From Hyphococcus lacteus (lineage in GTDB: Bacteria; Pseudomonadota; Alphaproteobacteria; Caulobacterales; Parvularculaceae), in assembly GCF_041058985.1 (NCBI RefSeq), contig NZ_JBEHZE010000001.1, forward strand, positions 2,170,001 through 2,234,000: a stretch of 64,000 nucleotides of DNA. The letters are read 5' to 3'. The position numbers were made by a program, and so were the translations under genes. Below the pieces are notes generated by a model. The model was not told the DNA's origin. It saw only the letters and a list, made by a program, of their open reading frames with translations, and ran no database searches. How positions within the stretch are numbered: the stretch's first letter is position 1; each line of letters begins with the position of its first letter. Below, in pieces: positions 52,301 through 60,770 of this stretch.

Positions 52301-53588
52301 TTACAAAGTTTCTTATGGTGCGAAGCTTCGTGTCGATGATGGCGACAAGGTAACACGCGGTCAGCGTCTTGCTGACTGGGATCCATACACATTGCCAATC
52401 CTGACTGAGGTCAGTGGTAAAGTGAAATTTGAGGATCTACAGGAAGGCTTCTCGATGCAGGTTGTTGCCGATGAGGCAACGGGTATTGCAAGCCGTGTTG
52501 TCATTGATTGGCGCGCCAACCCGCGTGCGGCAGACATGAAGCCGGCAATCGTTCTTGTTGACGAAAATGGCGAGCCCTTGAAACTCGCAAGTGGCGGTGA
52601 AGCACGTTACACGCTTCCTGTTGATGCGGTTCTTTCGGTTGAGGACGGTGAGATGATGTCATCTGGTGACGTTGTTTCTCGTATCCCAACGGAAGGCGCG
52701 AAAACGCGGGATATTACAGGTGGTCTTCCACGTGTTGCGGAGCTCTTTGAAGCCCGCCGTCCGAAAGACCATGCGATCATCGCTGATGTTGATGGTAAGG
52801 TTGAATTCGGTCGTGATTATAAAAATAAACGCCGTATCAAGATCATCCCAACGGATGAGAGCCTTGAACCTTCAGATTACCTCGTTCCGAAAGGCCGTCA
52901 TATCGCGGTTCAGGATGGGGACTTTATCGCCAAGGGCGAATATCTGATGGACGGTAACCCCGCGCCGCACGACATTTTGGCGATCATGGGTATCGAAGCA
53001 CTAGCTGACTTCCTTATTGACGAGATTCAGGAAGTGTACCGTCTTCAGGGCGTTCCAATTAACGACAAGCATATCGAAGTGATTGTCCGTCAGATGCTTC
53101 AGAAGGTTGAAGTGACTGACCCAGGTGAATCGTTATTCTTGAAAGAAGAGCAGGTCGATCGCTTTGAGTTTGAAGAAACGAACGAAAAACTAGAAGACCA
53201 AGGAAAACGTCCTGCGAAAGCAACGCCGGTTCTCCTCGGTATTACAAAAGCCAGCTTGCAGACACGGTCGTTTATTTCTGCGGCATCTTTCCAAGAAACC
53301 ACGCGGGTTCTTACGGATGCGGCCGTTAACGGCAAGATCGATATGCTTGAAGGCCTTAAAGAGAACGTCATCGTTGGTCGTCTCATTCCTGCGGGTACGG
53401 GGGGCGCAATGTCGCGTCACCAGCTCGAAGCAGAACGTCGTGACCGTGAATTGATCGAAGAGCGCGTAAAACGCGCCGGGGTATCTGATGTTCCAGCAAT
53501 CGAAGCCTCACCTGAAGCGGTGATGGAAGCGGGCGTTATGGAATCTGAAGGTGAGGAAAGCCCAGCAAATCAGGATGCCGCTGAATAA
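49332..53588 (+). CDS. rpoC: RNA polymerase beta' subunit
   Basis: A 1418-residue catalytic subunit. It has the N-terminal zinc site CLCGKYKRMKYKGIVCEKCG, the magnesium-binding NADFDGDQMAVH, the second zinc site CDTKVGICTKCYGRD and a C-terminal acidic tail (ESEGEESPANQDAAE). Preceded by a GAGAGG ribosome site. A very strong terminator follows. The reading frame is intact over the full length. Confidence 0.99.
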   Translation: MSQELLNVFNPTAPAQTFNKIRISLASPEKILSWSFGEIKKPETINYRTFKPERDGLFCARIFGPVKDYECLCGKYKRMKYKGIVCEKCGVEVTLTKVRRERMGHIELAAPVAHIWFLKSLPSRISLMLDMTLKDLERVLYFEQYIVIEPGLTALEPSQLLTEEEYLQAQEEYGEDSFTAGIGAEAIREILSSIDLEMECEKLRVDIAESTSELKSKKYAKRLKLLSAFIESGNKPEWMIMTVIPVIPPELRPLVPLDGGRFATSDLNDLYRRVINRNNRLKRLIELRAPDIIVRNEKRMLQESVDALFDNGRRGRVITGTNKRPLKSLSDMLKGKQGRFRQNLLGKRVDYSGRSVIVVGPELKLHECGLPKKMALELFKPFIYSRLDAKGLSATVKQAKKLVEKERPEVWDILDEVIREHPVMLNRAPTLHRLGIQAFEPKLIEGKAIQLHPLVCTAFNADFDGDQMAVHVPLSLEAQLEARVLMMSTNNILSPANGKPIIVPSQDIVLGLYYITMEKEGEPGEGKVFGSIEEIEHALDSGVVTLHAKIKARWQGLNADGELVTEVVESTPGRMKVAQVLPRNSDVPFSVVNQLLTKKTIQGLIDIVYRHCGQKKTVIFADHIMDLGFKEACKAGISFGKDDVVIPEAKKQFVEDTRNLVSEFEQQYAEGLITRGEKYNKVIDAWAKCTDKIADAMMAEISDTKYDPDSGRQLEPNSIYMMSHSGARGSPTQMRQLGAMRGLMAKPSGEIIETPITSNFKEGLTVLEYFNSTHGARKGLADTALKTANSGYLTRRLVDVAQDCIVREVDCGTTNGITIEAVVRSGEVVVPLSQVLLGRTLLEDVMHPETGEIVGKANDEVDEAQSELIEASGVQKVRVRSVLTCDTKVGICTKCYGRDLARGCPVNIGESVGVIAAQSIGEPGTQLTMRTFHVGGTAQVGDSSFIEASHEGTVKLEGRNVVKDSQGELVIMGRNTLVKIVDKDGKENASYKVSYGAKLRVDDGDKVTRGQRLADWDPYTLPILTEVSGKVKFEDLQEGFSMQVVADEATGIASRVVIDWRANPRAADMKPAIVLVDENGEPLKLASGGEARYTLPVDAVLSVEDGEMMSSGDVVSRIPTEGAKTRDITGGLPRVAELFEARRPKDHAIIADVDGKVEFGRDYKNKRRIKIIPTDESLEPSDYLVPKGRHIAVQDGDFIAKGEYLMDGNPAPHDILAIMGIEALADFLIDEIQEVYRLQGVPINDKHIEVIVRQMLQKVEVTDPGESLFLKEEQVDRFEFEETNEKLEDQGKRPAKATPVLLGITKASLQTRSFISAASFQETTRVLTDAAVNGKIDMLEGLKENVIVGRLIPAGTGGAMSRHQLEAERRDRELIEERVKRAGVSDVPAIEASPEAVMEAGVMESEGEESPANQDAAE

Positions 53589-53611
53589 TCAGTGCTTCCG
53601 AACACGAAATG

Positions 53612-53641
53612 AAAACGGCGACCCTCGGGTCGCCGTTTTTG
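53612..53641 (+). terminator. Intrinsic terminator after rpoC
   Basis: AAAACGGCGACCC pairs with GGTCGCCGTTTTT around a TCG loop (53612-53640), with a T run. It ends the rpoBC message before the antisense glycosyltransferase gene. Confidence 0.92.
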
Positions 53642-53653
53642 TGTTACTAGCGA

Positions 53654-54868
53654 TCATCGCGTTCCGTCGCCGAGCGAATCTTTGAGTGCTTGTGTTAGTC
53701 CAAATTGTAAATCGACAAAAGGTTCTGTGATGTCACGGCAATTACGGGCGAGGGAGTGGTAGAATTTTGGGTCATCTAACAACCGTTTAATACCCTTGAT
53801 ATACGATGCGACGTCGCCTCGCTGACAGACCACACTCGCAGCCGATAGGGCGTCTAGAGTCAAAGCTGCGTCGCTTGCTAGGATAGGCCGGCCTGCTAAG
53901 AGGGATTCGATTGCGGACATCGGTAACCCTTCGGTTTCGATGCTGGGCACGATCGAGCAGTGCGAAGATGAATAGATTGCGATCTGTTCAGCGGGTGCTG
54001 TCCATCCTTTGATCGTGACAACCTCGTCTAGCCCCGCGGTTGTTGAAGCGTTACGAAGATTTTCAAGGTCAGGGCCAGAGCCGCAAATTGTCCATTTCAC
54101 AGTACCAGGCCGCTCATCTTCTAAAGCGCGGGCGATTTGAAGAAGGTGAAATACTCCTTTGGAGGCGACAATACGTCCTACATAATTAATTCGGAATGGT
54201 CTTTGCTCGTAGGGGGGCAGGGGCTTAATCGGAGCAAAAAAGTCCGCGTTGAATTGAGCTCTGAACTGACGCGTCGGTCGAGCGTTAGGCCCACCTAATT
54301 CACGAATTTGATTAGCCGAAACGGGGGAAACGCAGAGACTTTCTGCAGGTCCGTATCGCCAAAATAAACCATCGAGTGTTTGGATAAGACGTGCCGAGAT
54401 GTTACTTGGTTTTTTTTCATATGGCCAAAGCGCATTGTGGAGAATTGGCACAACACGGATACCAAATATGGAAAATAGACCTTGCATGAAGTATTGGGTA
54501 CACCCAGACTCGATGAGAGCAACATCTGGGCGGTAACGTACCGCACGCACAAGTAGTCTAAGTCCATGAAAAGCTTCACGTAGGTGGTATGCCGCGCCAC
54601 TAGCATTCGGAATTTTCTTGGATATGTATTCAATTTTGGTCGAACCATCTTGGAGAATGCCAAAGTCTGATTTGTAACCTACAATATAAAGGTCAGCCCC
54701 AATATCGTTGCAATATTGTTCAACTTGGCTAGAGAAAGTAATCGAAACTTGCTCGGGGTCTTGCTCACCAGTTAGCCAGTGGTGGTGAGCTTTGATGGCA
54801 TCGCCTGCGCCGGCTGCAAAAAACACTCGTTTGGGTGGGGTGCGCTGATTGCGCGGGTGATTCGTCAT
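53654..54868 (-). CDS. Glycosyltransferase, GT4 family
   Basis: A 404-residue GT-B enzyme that probably adds a sugar to a lipid or polysaccharide intermediate. The C-terminal half shows the GT4 pattern: INYVGRIVASKGVFHLLQIA (about 228-247), CGSGPDLENLRNA and SIETEGLPMSAIESLLAGRP with the nucleotide-sugar Glu. The N-terminal domain is variable, as is usual. It lies alone on the minus strand between rpoC and the rpsL promoter, where most relatives have nothing, so it appears to be an insertion; no other sugar gene is nearby. The donor and acceptor are unknown. Confidence 0.85.
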   Translation of the reverse strand: MTNHPRNQRTPPKRVFFAAGAGDAIKAHHHWLTGEQDPEQVSITFSSQVEQYCNDIGADLYIVGYKSDFGILQDGSTKIEYISKKIPNASGAAYHLREAFHGLRLLVRAVRYRPDVALIESGCTQYFMQGLFSIFGIRVVPILHNALWPYEKKPSNISARLIQTLDGLFWRYGPAESLCVSPVSANQIRELGGPNARPTRQFRAQFNADFFAPIKPLPPYEQRPFRINYVGRIVASKGVFHLLQIARALEDERPGTVKWTICGSGPDLENLRNASTTAGLDEVVTIKGWTAPAEQIAIYSSSHCSIVPSIETEGLPMSAIESLLAGRPILASDAALTLDALSAASVVCQRGDVASYIKGIKRLLDDPKFYHSLARNCRDITEPFVDLQFGLTQALKDSLGDGTR

Positions 54869-55333
54869 TTTTCGTCTCTCATCTCATTTCGAATCAATCG
54901 AATTATTTGCTTTTAGCCGGAATTGGCTATGGTACTCATTAATTTTGTTAGTTTTTCCTGCGTGACGCGAAAAGAGGGCGCTATATCCGTTTTGTCGGTC
55001 GTAATATAGACCAACTAAGGCCTGGAAAATGATATACGGTAACGATATGGGGCACAGACGTGAAAAAAGCACAAAAACTGCAATCAGATTGCGGTTATTG
55101 TATTGACCCCGGTGATGGGGACAGTTATGTCTCGCGCCGCTGAATGGCTGGCCGTCAGGTCTTTCGAGAGATCGACACTGAAACGCAGCCGCTTTTAGAT
55201 GATGACAGTTGAGGTTCACTGAGCGGCGTTCCAAATGCGGGGCGCCTCTCGTTCGTGTCATGGATACGCGTCCATGATGCGGGGATTTTTTTTGAGGGTC
55301 GGCGCCCGCTGATAGCGAAAGCCTGGAGACGCA
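54869..55333 (+). promoter_or_regulatory. Upstream region and leader of the str operon
   Basis: A 465-base gap between the divergent glycosyltransferase and rpsL. A plus-strand promoter candidate is TTGACC (55103-55108), 17 bases, TATGTC (55126-55131), implying a leader of about 195 bases. A hairpin with a T run lies at 55258-55293. A CTGGAG ribosome site precedes the rpsL ATG. No ORF is convincing here: a 293-codon antisense frame spans it but also covers all of rpsL. Confidence 0.6.
55258..55293 (+). terminator. Attenuator-like hairpin in the rpsL leader
   Basis: TCATGGA (55258-55264) pairs with TCCATGA (55271-55277) around TACGCG, and a run of eight Ts follows at 55286-55293 after a short GC-rich spacer. 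It lies 40 bases before rpsL, so it would act as an attenuator or pause. Confidence 0.5.
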
Positions 55334-55705
55334 ATGCCTACTATTCAACAACTCATCCGCAAACCGCGGAAGCCCAAGCGCCGAATTAACAAGGTTCCGG
55401 CGCTCGAAGGAAATCCGCAAAAGCGGGGCGTGTGTACGCGCGTTTATACAACGACACCAAAAAAGCCGAACTCGGCGCTTCGTAAGGTTGCGAAGATCCG
55501 CCTGACGAATGGTTTTGAGGTGATCGGCTATATTCCGGGTGAGGGTCACAATCTCCAGGAGCACTCTGTGGTCCTGATCCGTGGCGGTCGAGTAAAAGAC
55601 CTTCCCGGCGTTCGCTATCACATCGTTCGCGGTGTTCTGGATACGCAGGGCGTCAAAGACCGTAAGCAGCGTCGTTCGAAATACGGCGCGAAACGCCCGA
55701 AATAG
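55334..55705 (+). CDS. rpsL: Ribosomal protein S12
   Basis: A 123-residue decoding-centre protein. Sequence PTIQQLIRKPRKPKRRINKV, TPKKPNSALRKVAKIRL with Lys43, PGEGHNLQEHS and GRVKDLPGVRYH with Lys88 and Pro91. The residues at streptomycin-resistance positions are the sensitive types. First gene of the str operon, with rpsG 11 bases behind. Confidence 0.99.
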   Translation: MPTIQQLIRKPRKPKRRINKVPALEGNPQKRGVCTRVYTTTPKKPNSALRKVAKIRLTNGFEVIGYIPGEGHNLQEHSVVLIRGGRVKDLPGVRYHIVRGVLDTQGVKDRKQRRSKYGAKRPK

Positions 55706-55716
55706 GATAAAGCGAT

Positions 55717-56187
55717 ATGTCTCGTCGTCACCGCGCAGAGAAACGAGTTGTTCACCCGGATCCAAAATTCGGAGACAAGACAGTTTCTAAATTTATGAAT
55801 TACGTCATGGTCGATGGTAAGAAGCCAGCGGCTGAAAAAATCGTTTATGGCGCGTTTAGCCGTATCGAAGATAAGCTTCGCCGTCCGCCGGTAGAGCTTT
55901 TCAAGGAAGCTATTGATAACGTAACGCCCGCGATCGAGGTTCGGTCTCGTCGTGTTGGTGGTGCAACTTATCAGGTGCCTGTCGAGGTTCGTCCTGACCG
56001 TAAGCTCGCATTGGCGATGCGCTGGATTATTTCTGCAGCTCGCTCGCGCAACGAAACTACGATGATCGACAAGCTTTCAAATGAATTGATGGATGCAGCC
56101 CAAAACCGGGGTGCGGCCGTAAAGAAACGTGAGGATACGCACCGGATGGCCGAGGCCAACCGCGCATTCTCGCACTATCGCTGGTAA
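55717..56187 (+). CDS. rpsG: Ribosomal protein S7
   Basis: A 156-residue head protein of the 30S subunit; in E. coli it represses the str operon. Recognised by MSRRHRAEKRVVHPDPKFGD, the VKNA-like TPAIEVRSRRVGGATYQVPV and the C-terminal AEANRAFSHYRW. It is 29 bases ahead of fusA and needs no start adjustment. Confidence 0.99.
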   Translation: MSRRHRAEKRVVHPDPKFGDKTVSKFMNYVMVDGKKPAAEKIVYGAFSRIEDKLRRPPVELFKEAIDNVTPAIEVRSRRVGGATYQVPVEVRPDRKLALAMRWIISAARSRNETTMIDKLSNELMDAAQNRGAAVKKREDTHRMAEANRAFSHYRW

Positions 56188-56216
56188 TCGGAACTAACAG
56201 TAAAGGCTGCCACATC

Positions 56217-58295
56217 ATGGCGCGCACGCATAAAATTGAGGACTACCGGAATTTCGGGATCATGGCGCATATTGACGCCGGGAAAACGACGACAACGGAA
56301 CGCGTCCTTTATTACACAGGTAAGAGCCATAAAATCGGCGAAGTCCATGACGGCGCTGCGACAATGGATTGGATGGAGCAAGAGCAGGAGCGGGGTATTA
56401 CGATTACTTCGGCTGCGACCACTTGTTTCTGGAACGACAAACGTCTGAACATCATTGACACACCTGGGCACGTTGACTTCACCATTGAAGTTGAGCGTTC
56501 GTTGCGTGTGCTTGATGGCGCTGTGGCGCTGCTTGATGCGAACGCTGGTGTTGAGCCTCAGACTGAAACAGTTTGGCGTCAGGGCGACAAGTATAACGTC
56601 CCGCGCATGTTCTTCATCAACAAGATGGATAAGATCGGTGCAGATTTCTATTACTCTGTAGACACGATCCATAATCGTCTTGCGTGTAAAACGGTCATTC
56701 TTCAGTTGCCTATTGGTGCTGAGAACGAATTTAAAGGCGTTGTTGACTTGATCCGGATGAAGGCTGTCGTCTGGGAAGAGGAAAGCCTTGGTGCTGCGTT
56801 TCACGACGAAGAGATTCCTGAGGATCTGGTCGAGAAGGCAAAAGAATACCGCGAGAAGATGATCGAAACGGTTGTCGAGCTCGAGGAAGAGGTTCTTGAG
56901 GCGTATCTTGAGGGTAATGAGCCTGATAACGAGACAATTAAGCGTCTCATCCGTCAGGGTACATGTCAGGTTGATTTCCATCCGGTTCTTTGTGGTTCAG
57001 CGTTTAAAAACAAAGGCGTTCAACCAATGTTGGACGCGGTTGTTGATTACCTGCCGAGCCCAATCGAAGTCCCTGCGATCAAAGGCCACCTTCCGGACTC
57101 AGATGAAGAAGTAACGCGTAAATCGTCTGATGATGAGCCGCTTGCGATGTTGGCGTTCAAGGTGATGAATGACCCGTTCGTTGGTTCTTTGACATTCTGC
57201 CGTATCTATTCAGGTAAGCTTGAGGCTGGTTCTCATCTTCTCAACACGGTTAAAGGTAAAAAGGAGCGTGCTGGTCGCATGCTCCAGATGCACTCGAATA
57301 GCCGTGAGGAAATCAAAGAGGCTTACGCTGGTGATATCATCGCGGTTGTTGGCCTTAAAGATACGACGACAGGCGACACGCTCTGCGATTCTGGCAAGCC
57401 AGTCGTTCTCGAGCGTATGGAATTCCCAGATCCCGTGATTGAGCTTGCGGTTGAGCCGAAAACAAAAGCTGACCAAGAAAAGATGGGTCTTGCCCTGCAA
57501 CGCTTGGCTGCTGAAGATCCATCATTCCGGGTTTCAACTGACGAAGAGTCTGGTCAGACGATCATTAAGGGTATGGGCGAGCTTCACCTCGACATTCTCG
57601 TTGATCGCATGAAGCGTGAGTTTAAAGTCGAGGCGAATATTGGTGCGCCGCAAGTTGCGTATCGCGAAACGATTACGCGTGAATCTGATATCGACTATAC
57701 GCACAAGAAGCAGTCAGGTGGTTCTGGTCAGTTTGCTCGGATTAAGTTCCGCATTGTGCCGCAGGAGCCGGGTGAGGGTTACTCATTCGAAAGTCAAATC
57801 GTTGGCGGTTCTATTCCGAAGGAATATATCCCTGGCGTTGAAAAAGGCATCAACTCAATTCGCGAAACGGGTCTGCTTGTCGGCTTCCCAATTCTTGACT
57901 TCAAAGTTGAGCTTTACGACGGCGCGTTCCACGATGTTGACTCGTCGGTTCTCGCCTTCGAGATTGCGGCACGGGCAGCGTTCCGTGAGAATAAAGCGGA
58001 ACTCGGGTTGGCTCTTCTTGAGCCAGTCATGAAGGTCGAAGTTGTGACCCCGGAAGAGTATACCGGTACAGTCATCGGTGACCTGAACTCACGTCGTGGT
58101 CAGATCCAAGAGCAGGAAATGCGCGGCAACGCAAATGTTGTCCACGCAATGGTTCCACTCGCGAATATGTTTGGCTACGTCAACAATCTTCGTTCGGCTA
58201 CTCAGGGTCGTGCTCAGTACACAATGTTGTTTGATCATTATGAGCGCGTACCGAAGGCGGTTGAAGAAGAAGTAAGAGCGAAGCTTGCCGGCTAG
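56217..58295 (+). CDS. fusA: Elongation factor G
   Basis: A 692-residue translocase GTPase with G1 AHIDAGKTTTTERVLYY, DTPGHVDF (G3), NKMDKIGAD (G4) and the C-terminal GYVNNLRSATQGRAQYTMLF domain V. Length and domain order are standard. It is the third gene of the str operon; tuf follows 85 bases later. Confidence 0.99.
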   Translation: MARTHKIEDYRNFGIMAHIDAGKTTTTERVLYYTGKSHKIGEVHDGAATMDWMEQEQERGITITSAATTCFWNDKRLNIIDTPGHVDFTIEVERSLRVLDGAVALLDANAGVEPQTETVWRQGDKYNVPRMFFINKMDKIGADFYYSVDTIHNRLACKTVILQLPIGAENEFKGVVDLIRMKAVVWEEESLGAAFHDEEIPEDLVEKAKEYREKMIETVVELEEEVLEAYLEGNEPDNETIKRLIRQGTCQVDFHPVLCGSAFKNKGVQPMLDAVVDYLPSPIEVPAIKGHLPDSDEEVTRKSSDDEPLAMLAFKVMNDPFVGSLTFCRIYSGKLEAGSHLLNTVKGKKERAGRMLQMHSNSREEIKEAYAGDIIAVVGLKDTTTGDTLCDSGKPVVLERMEFPDPVIELAVEPKTKADQEKMGLALQRLAAEDPSFRVSTDEESGQTIIKGMGELHLDILVDRMKREFKVEANIGAPQVAYRETITRESDIDYTHKKQSGGSGQFARIKFRIVPQEPGEGYSFESQIVGGSIPKEYIPGVEKGINSIRETGLLVGFPILDFKVELYDGAFHDVDSSVLAFEIAARAAFRENKAELGLALLEPVMKVEVVTPEEYTGTVIGDLNSRRGQIQEQEMRGNANVVHAMVPLANMFGYVNNLRSATQGRAQYTMLFDHYERVPKAVEEEVRAKLAG

Positions 58296-58380
58296 CCGGA
58301 AATTTTAAGGCGCCCGCCAGAAACTCGTTCCCGGGCGAAAAGTTTAACGACAGACGTCAAAGAAGACGGAGAGAAGTGAA

Positions 58381-59556
58381 ATGTCGAAAGCAAAGTTTGA
58401 ACGTACGAAACCACATGCCAACGTCGGTACTATTGGCCACGTTGACCATGGTAAAACTACTTTGACGGCTGCGATCACCAAATATTATGGTGACTTTAAA
58501 GCGTATGACCAAATCGACGCTGCGCCAGAGGAAAAAGCACGTGGTATCACCATCTCAACTGCACACGTTGAGTATGAAACTGATAACCGCCACTACGCCC
58601 ACGTTGACTGCCCAGGTCACGCTGACTACGTCAAAAACATGATCACTGGTGCTGCTCAAATGGACGGCGCTATTCTTGTGGTGAACGCAGCAGACGGCCC
58701 AATGCCACAGACACGTGAGCACATTCTTCTTGCTCGCCAGGTTGGTGTTCCTGCCATCGTTGTTTACCTCAACAAGGTTGACCAAGTTGATGACGAAGAG
58801 CTGTTGGAACTCGTTGAAATGGAAGTTCGCGAACTTCTTTCTTCTTACGACTTCCCAGGCGATGATATTCCGATCGTAAAAGGTTCTGCACTTGCAGCTG
58901 TCGAGGGTCGTGACCCTGAAATTGGCGAAGAATCAATCAAAGCGCTTATGGCTGCTGTTGATGATTATATCCCAACGCCTGAGCGTCCAGTTGATCTTCC
59001 GTTCCTTCTACCAATCGAAGACGTGTTCTCGATTTCTGGTCGTGGTACGGTTGTTACGGGCCGGGTTGAGCGCGGCGTTGTAAATGTTGGTGACGAACTC
59101 GAAATCATCGGCATCAAAGACACCAAGAAAACAACTTGTACTGGTGTTGAAATGTTCCGCAAATTGCTTGATCGCGGAGAGGCTGGCGACAACGTTGGTG
59201 TTCTTCTTCGTGGTATCGAGCGTGAGGGTGTTGAGCGTGGTCAGGTTCTCTGCAAGCCAGGTTCAGTAACGCCGCACACTAAATTCGTAGCTGAGGCATA
59301 CATTCTCACAAAAGAAGAGGGTGGTCGTCACACACCATTCTTCACAAACTACCGTCCACAATTCTATTTCCGTACGACTGACGTGACCGGTGTTGTTACG
59401 CTCAAAGAAGGCACGGAAATGGTTATGCCGGGCGACAATGTTGAAGTGAATGTTGAGCTTATCGTTCCGATCGCTATGGAAGATAAACTTCGCTTCGCGA
59501 TCCGCGAAGGTGGCCGCACAGTTGGTGCAGGCATCGTCGCGAAGATCGTTGAGTAA
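58381..59556 (+). CDS. tuf: Elongation factor Tu
   Basis: A 391-residue GTPase that delivers aminoacyl-tRNA. It has GHVDHGKTTLTAA (G1), DCPGHADY (G3), NKVDQVDDEELLELVEMEV (G4, NKVD instead of the usual NKCD) and the C-terminal EGGRTVGAGIVAKIVE. The ribosome site GGAGAG lies nine bases before the ATG. A GC-rich hairpin follows, then rpsJ. A second tuf copy, common in alphaproteobacteria, would lie outside the window. Confidence 0.99.
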   Translation: MSKAKFERTKPHANVGTIGHVDHGKTTLTAAITKYYGDFKAYDQIDAAPEEKARGITISTAHVEYETDNRHYAHVDCPGHADYVKNMITGAAQMDGAILVVNAADGPMPQTREHILLARQVGVPAIVVYLNKVDQVDDEELLELVEMEVRELLSSYDFPGDDIPIVKGSALAAVEGRDPEIGEESIKALMAAVDDYIPTPERPVDLPFLLPIEDVFSISGRGTVVTGRVERGVVNVGDELEIIGIKDTKKTTCTGVEMFRKLLDRGEAGDNVGVLLRGIEREGVERGQVLCKPGSVTPHTKFVAEAYILTKEEGGRHTPFFTNYRPQFYFRTTDVTGVVTLKEGTEMVMPGDNVEVNVELIVPIAMEDKLRFAIREGGRTVGAGIVAKIVE

Positions 59557-59572
59557 CCTGTAAGATAACCGG

Positions 59573-59604
59573 CGCGGGCCGTCGAAAATACGGCCCGCGT
59601 TTTC
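59573..59604 (+). terminator. Hairpin between tuf and rpsJ
   Basis: CGCGGGCCGT (59573-59582) pairs with ACGGCCCGCG (59590-59599) around a seven-base loop, followed by TTTT at 59600-59603. It may be a partial terminator between the str and S10 operons. Confidence 0.75.
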
Positions 59605-59654
59605 GACTCATAAAGTAATGAACCAGAATTTCACGAAAAGCGAAGCGTAGAACC

Positions 59655-59966
59655 ATGCAACAGAATATCCGCATTAGGCTCAAGGCGTTTGATCATCGCG
59701 TGCTCGACGCTTCGACGTTGGAAATCGTCAACACGGCGAAACGCACCGGCGCGAACGTACGCGGACCAATTCCGCTGCCGACACGTATCGAACGTTATAC
59801 CGTTAACCGGTCTCCACACATTGATAAGAAGAGCCGCGAGCAATTCGAGATGCGTACACACAAACGTATGCTCGATATCGTCGATCCGACGCCGCAAACG
59901 GTTGACGCGCTTATGAAACTCGACCTCTCGGCTGGTGTCGATGTCGAAATCAAGTTGGGCGCTTAA
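59655..59966 (+). CDS. rpsJ: Ribosomal protein S10
   Basis: A 103-residue 30S protein, also the NusE antitermination factor. Starts MQQNIRIRLKAFDHRVLDAS, with GPIPLPTRIERYTVNRSPHI and a C-terminal AGVDVEIKLGA. The first gene of the S10 operon, followed by rplC 12 bases later. Confidence 0.99.
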   Translation: MQQNIRIRLKAFDHRVLDASTLEIVNTAKRTGANVRGPIPLPTRIERYTVNRSPHIDKKSREQFEMRTHKRMLDIVDPTPQTVDALMKLDLSAGVDVEIKLGA

Positions 59967-59978
59967 GGAACATTTGAA

Positions 59979-60770
59979 ATGCGCACGGGATTAATTGCAA
60001 AAAAGATGGGCATGACCCGCATATTTAATGCGGAAGGTCAACATCTGCCTGTCACAGTGGTGCAGCTCGACGCCTGTCAGGTCGTCAGCCAGCGTACTGA
60101 AGAAACAAATGGTTACACTGCGGTGCAACTGGGTGCTGGTGCTAAGAAAGCCAAGCGCGTAAATAAAGCTGAGCGCGGCTACTTCGCGAAAGCGAATGTG
60201 GAACCGAAAATGAAGCTCGCTGAGTTCCGCGTGTCTCAGGAAAACCTCGTAGAGGTGGGGGCTGAGCTTTCAGCGGAACACTTCCTGATTGGTCAAAAAG
60301 TGGACGTCACTGGCACATCTATCGGTAAAGGTTTTGCCGGTGCGATGAAACGGCATAACTTCGGTGGTCTTCGCGCTACGCACGGTGTTTCAATCTCTCA
60401 CCGTTCGCATGGTTCGACTGGTCAGTGTCAGGATCCGGGTAAAGTCTTCAAAGGTAAGAAGATGGCCGGTCAAATGGGTGCCACTCGCGTTACTACGCAG
60501 AACCTTGAAATCGTCCGTACAGACGCAGATCGCGGCCTCATTCTAATCCGTGGCGCGGTACCTGGTCCAAAGGGCGGTTGGGTTCTGATCAAAGATGCCG
60601 TTAAACGCCCATTACCAACAGATGTTCCGATGCCCGCTGGTTTGAAAGAGCTGAAGGTTGACGAAGAAAAAGTTGATAGCCCGACACCAGCGTCTGCTGA
60701 AGCCGAAATGGTTGCAGAGGGTGCGCCGGTAGAGAATCCAGAAGAAACGAAGAAAGAAGGGGACGAATAA
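59979..60770 (+). CDS. rplC: Ribosomal protein L3
   Basis: A 263-residue 50S protein that forms the peptidyl-transferase neighbourhood. Starts MRTGLIAKKMGMTRIF and shows the signature FGGLRATHGVSISHRSHGST with QDPGKVFKGKKMAGQMG. The length exceeds the common 205-215: about 45 residues after the normal end form an acidic, low-complexity tail (SPTPASAEAEMVAEGAPVEN). The stop overlaps rplD by one base (TAATG). Confidence 0.98.
   Translation: MRTGLIAKKMGMTRIFNAEGQHLPVTVVQLDACQVVSQRTEETNGYTAVQLGAGAKKAKRVNKAERGYFAKANVEPKMKLAEFRVSQENLVEVGAELSAEHFLIGQKVDVTGTSIGKGFAGAMKRHNFGGLRATHGVSISHRSHGSTGQCQDPGKVFKGKKMAGQMGATRVTTQNLEIVRTDADRGLILIRGAVPGPKGGWVLIKDAVKRPLPTDVPMPAGLKELKVDEEKVDSPTPASAEAEMVAEGAPVENPEETKKEGDE

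Noticed and set aside
55450..55600. Possible streptomycin-resistance changes in rpsL
   Set aside because: Lys43 and Lys88 and Pro91 are the sensitive residues.
54884..55765. A 293-codon open frame antisense to the rpsL region
   Set aside because: It spans the whole of rpsL on the opposite strand and the non-coding leader; the low-complexity composition and lack of family features show it is a shadow.
56175..56981. A 268-codon antisense frame in fusA
   Set aside because: Entirely opposite the 5' end of fusA and rpsG; no recognisable protein.
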